Part shown: positions 63,035 to 64,000 of the stretch, in pieces
Position numbering within the stretch: the first letter of the stretch is position 1
Layout: each line of letters opens with the position of its first letter
Assembly (NCBI GenBank): GCA_963832305.1
Contig: CAWHTU010000009.1
Span: 25,788 to 89,787, forward strand
Source of the DNA: Roseiarcus sp963832305
GTDB lineage: Bacteria; Pseudomonadota; Alphaproteobacteria; Rhizobiales; Beijerinckiaceae
Length of the DNA stretch: 64,000 bases
Direction of reading: 5' to 3'
Translations under genes and position numbers: made by a program
Notes under the pieces: model-generated
Databases searched by the model: none
What the model was told of the DNA's origin: nothing
Seen by the model: only the letters and a program-made list of their open reading frames with translations

Positions 63035-63508
63035 TCATCGCATTCTCTGCGCGCTAGGTGGTTGGCGGTCGACGTATGCCCGACCATCAAGCGCGCTCGT
63101 CTGCTTCTCCAAACGCACGCGAACGGCGGGGTCGGCGCCGCGTATGAAATGCTCTACGAGAGTATGCGTGGGCTTAAGTTGCAGAATGAGTACGTCCAAG
63201 GCTCGCCTTGTATCCGCGCGGCCGCACATGAAGATGTCGATGGCCGCATATCCCGTCTCAGGCCAAGTGTGGATGGACATGTGCGATTCAGCGAGCAGCG
63301 CGACCCCGGTGATGCCTCCCGATGAAGGGAACTCATGCAGGAAAATGTTGAGCAGCGTCGCCCCTGCCGCGGTGGAGGCTGCTTCCAACGCATGGCTCAG
63401 CACCTTGGCGTCTGTAAGATGGCTGGCGCCCCAGAAGTCGACGATACAATGGCCGCCGATCCCCTCTCCACTGTCCGGGTTATAGCCAACTCTAAATAGG
63501 CGCCCCAT
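63035..63508 (-). CDS. speD: S-adenosylmethionine decarboxylase proenzyme
   Basis: 157-residue class 1 prokaryotic AdoMetDC; makes decarboxylated SAM for spermidine synthesis. The self-cleavage site is Glu74-Ser75 in LLAESHMSIHTWPETGYAAIDIFMCG, with Ser75 becoming the pyruvoyl group; His80 and Cys95 are the processing and catalytic residues. Early motif HCIVDFWGASHLTDAKVLSHAL is also typical. The C-terminal 40 residues are longer than usual. No speE is adjacent in the window. It lies in a segment bounded by 90-bp direct repeats and in AT-richer DNA, so it may have been acquired with that segment. Confidence 0.93.
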   Translation of the reverse strand: MGRLFRVGYNPDSGEGIGGHCIVDFWGASHLTDAKVLSHALEAASTAAGATLLNIFLHEFPSSGGITGVALLAESHMSIHTWPETGYAAIDIFMCGRADTRRALDVLILQLKPTHTLVEHFIRGADPAVRVRLEKQTSALDGRAYVDRQPPSAQRMR

Positions 63509-63666
63509 ATTCGTCCCCTCTAGTACGTCACCGTAACGGTATGGTTAACACCTTATCAAGCAAGATTAATCGGATATTAACAACAAAGACAGGCGGTGAG
63601 ACCCCTCTTGCAGCCGCAGGCATTCGCGAAATAAGTGCGCCTTGGCCGCTCGTTTCGCTGGTGAAA

Positions 63667-63756
63667 GGGCCCGGGCGGGCTCTACTGATCGGGGCGAGCG
63701 TCACTCGCCGCCTCGAGCACAAAAACTCGGATCGCCGATGACAGATTGGCGTCGCC
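63667..63756. repeat. 90-bp direct repeat, right copy
   Basis: Partner of 62096-62185 (two mismatches in 90). It contains a fragment of the asmA end with no asmA in front of it, and the intact 3' end of the RHH gene. The asmA fragment shows this copy arose by duplication of the asmA-RHH junction. Confidence 0.92.
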
Positions 63757-63915
63757 GCGCGAGGCGTCGACAGTCGCCGCCAGCCGATTGAGCGATAGCC
63801 CGCGCTTCGCGGCGATTGCGCGCAGCCTGCGCCAGAAGGCGTCCTCGATCGAGATGCTGGTGCGATGGCCGGCGATGACCAGCGAGCGTTTGACGACGCG
63901 CGCCTCAGTCGGCAT
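63682..63915 (-). CDS. ribbon-helix-helix domain protein
   Basis: 77 residues from ATG 63915. Reads KRSLVIAGHRTSISIEDAFWRRLRAIAAKRGLSLNRLAATVDAS and ends NLSSAIRVFVLEAA, which matches the alphaproteobacterial RHH_4 family (small DNA-binding or aryl-sulfate-like regulators of unknown target). The strand with KRSLVIAGHRTSIS would contact DNA and the following helices dimerise. Its start overlaps the end of the DUF4169 gene by 11 bp, the usual pairing in Hyphomicrobiales. It was originally convergent with asmA. Confidence 0.88.
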   Translation of the reverse strand: MPTEARVVKRSLVIAGHRTSISIEDAFWRRLRAIAAKRGLSLNRLAATVDASRGDANLSSAIRVFVLEAASDARPDQ

Positions 63916-64000
63916 CGGGGCGCGTAAGCCTGCGGGCGTCGAGGCTCGCCTCAGCAAGCGCGCGCTCGCTTTCGACGAGACGCTTCTCCGCCTTCGATCG
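63905..64000 (-). CDS. DUF4169 family protein, C-terminal part (cut by window edge)
   Basis: The last 31 residues are visible, reading RSKAEKRLVESERALAEASLDARRL and then TRPDAD before the stop at 63905-63907. The charged Ala/Lys/Glu helix is typical of DUF4169, a small alphaproteobacterial family usually found directly before the RHH gene, as here (11-bp overlap). The start lies outside the window. Function unknown. Confidence 0.7.
   Translation of the reverse strand, partial: RSKAEKRLVESERALAEASLDARRLTRPDAD

Overview
The window is GC-rich chromosomal DNA from an alphaproteobacterium, most likely a member of the Hyphomicrobiales (Beijerinckiaceae or Methylocystaceae-like). The evidence is the alphaproteobacterial RpoH promoter type in front of dnaK, a RibBA-type protein with a decayed GTP cyclohydrolase half, a DUF4169/ribbon-helix-helix gene pair, a large AsmA protein and a PmtA-type phospholipid methyltransferase. 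This placement is inferred from gene content. No rRNA, tRNA, CRISPR array or transposase was recognised.

Layout. 0.2-3.1 kb: divergent copper module (cueR, CueR-type promoter, copper P-type ATPase). 3.1-11.5 kb: mscL, an exported protein, dnaK-dnaJ, pmtA-like, pyrF, two DUF1330 genes, dapB. 11.5-16.2 kb: BI-1 membrane protein and an EmrAB-type efflux operon facing its TetR repressor, with two matching operators between them. 16.4-28 kb: two unknown envelope proteins, fumC (frameshifted), rplY, pth, a histidine kinase, a GST (frameshifted), YcgN, a histone-deacetylase-like hydrolase, an ORC-like AAA ATPase and an HTH-RibBA fusion. 28-35 kb: a broken curA-like oxidoreductase, a methyltransferase, an EamA transporter, an exported phytochelatin-synthase-like protein, a glycosyltransferase and an AT-richer secreted beta-helix protein. 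35-46.5 kb: PBP1A, dnaN, an operon pcp-nagK-nagA-glycerate kinase (the last frameshifted), two acyl-CoA dehydrogenases (one frameshifted twice) and a GT4 glycosyltransferase. 46.5-55 kb: a glycogen-debranching-type enzyme, then the most unusual locus. 55-64 kb: hydroxypyruvate isomerase, a large membrane protein, AsmA, and an apparent insertion carrying speD and a repeat-rich exported protein between 90-bp direct repeats.

The locus of greatest interest is 48.9-54.9 kb. A HExxH-type putative peptide beta-hydroxylase overlaps and precedes a one-module adenylation-carrier-thioesterase protein whose thioesterase has Cys in place of the usual Ser. Divergent from them are two tandem mini-genes, too short for ordinary gene calling, encoding 32- and 40-residue peptides. 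These share the leader MAKVEE and then repeat the unit (R/K/Q)IE(E/D)GP two or three times. Three tandem paralogues follow; all share the N-terminal motif DLDDAELLGFE, and the longer copies end in an S74-like domain. The arrangement looks like a multi-core RiPP precursor family with its modifying enzymes; the product is unknown.

At least eight single-base frame disruptions fall in otherwise well-conserved genes (fumC, gst, curA-like, glycerate kinase, acyl-CoA dehydrogenase twice, the A-T-TE protein, one S74 paralogue). Most look like one extra base. Either the underlying sequence has indel errors or several genes are decaying; reads would decide.
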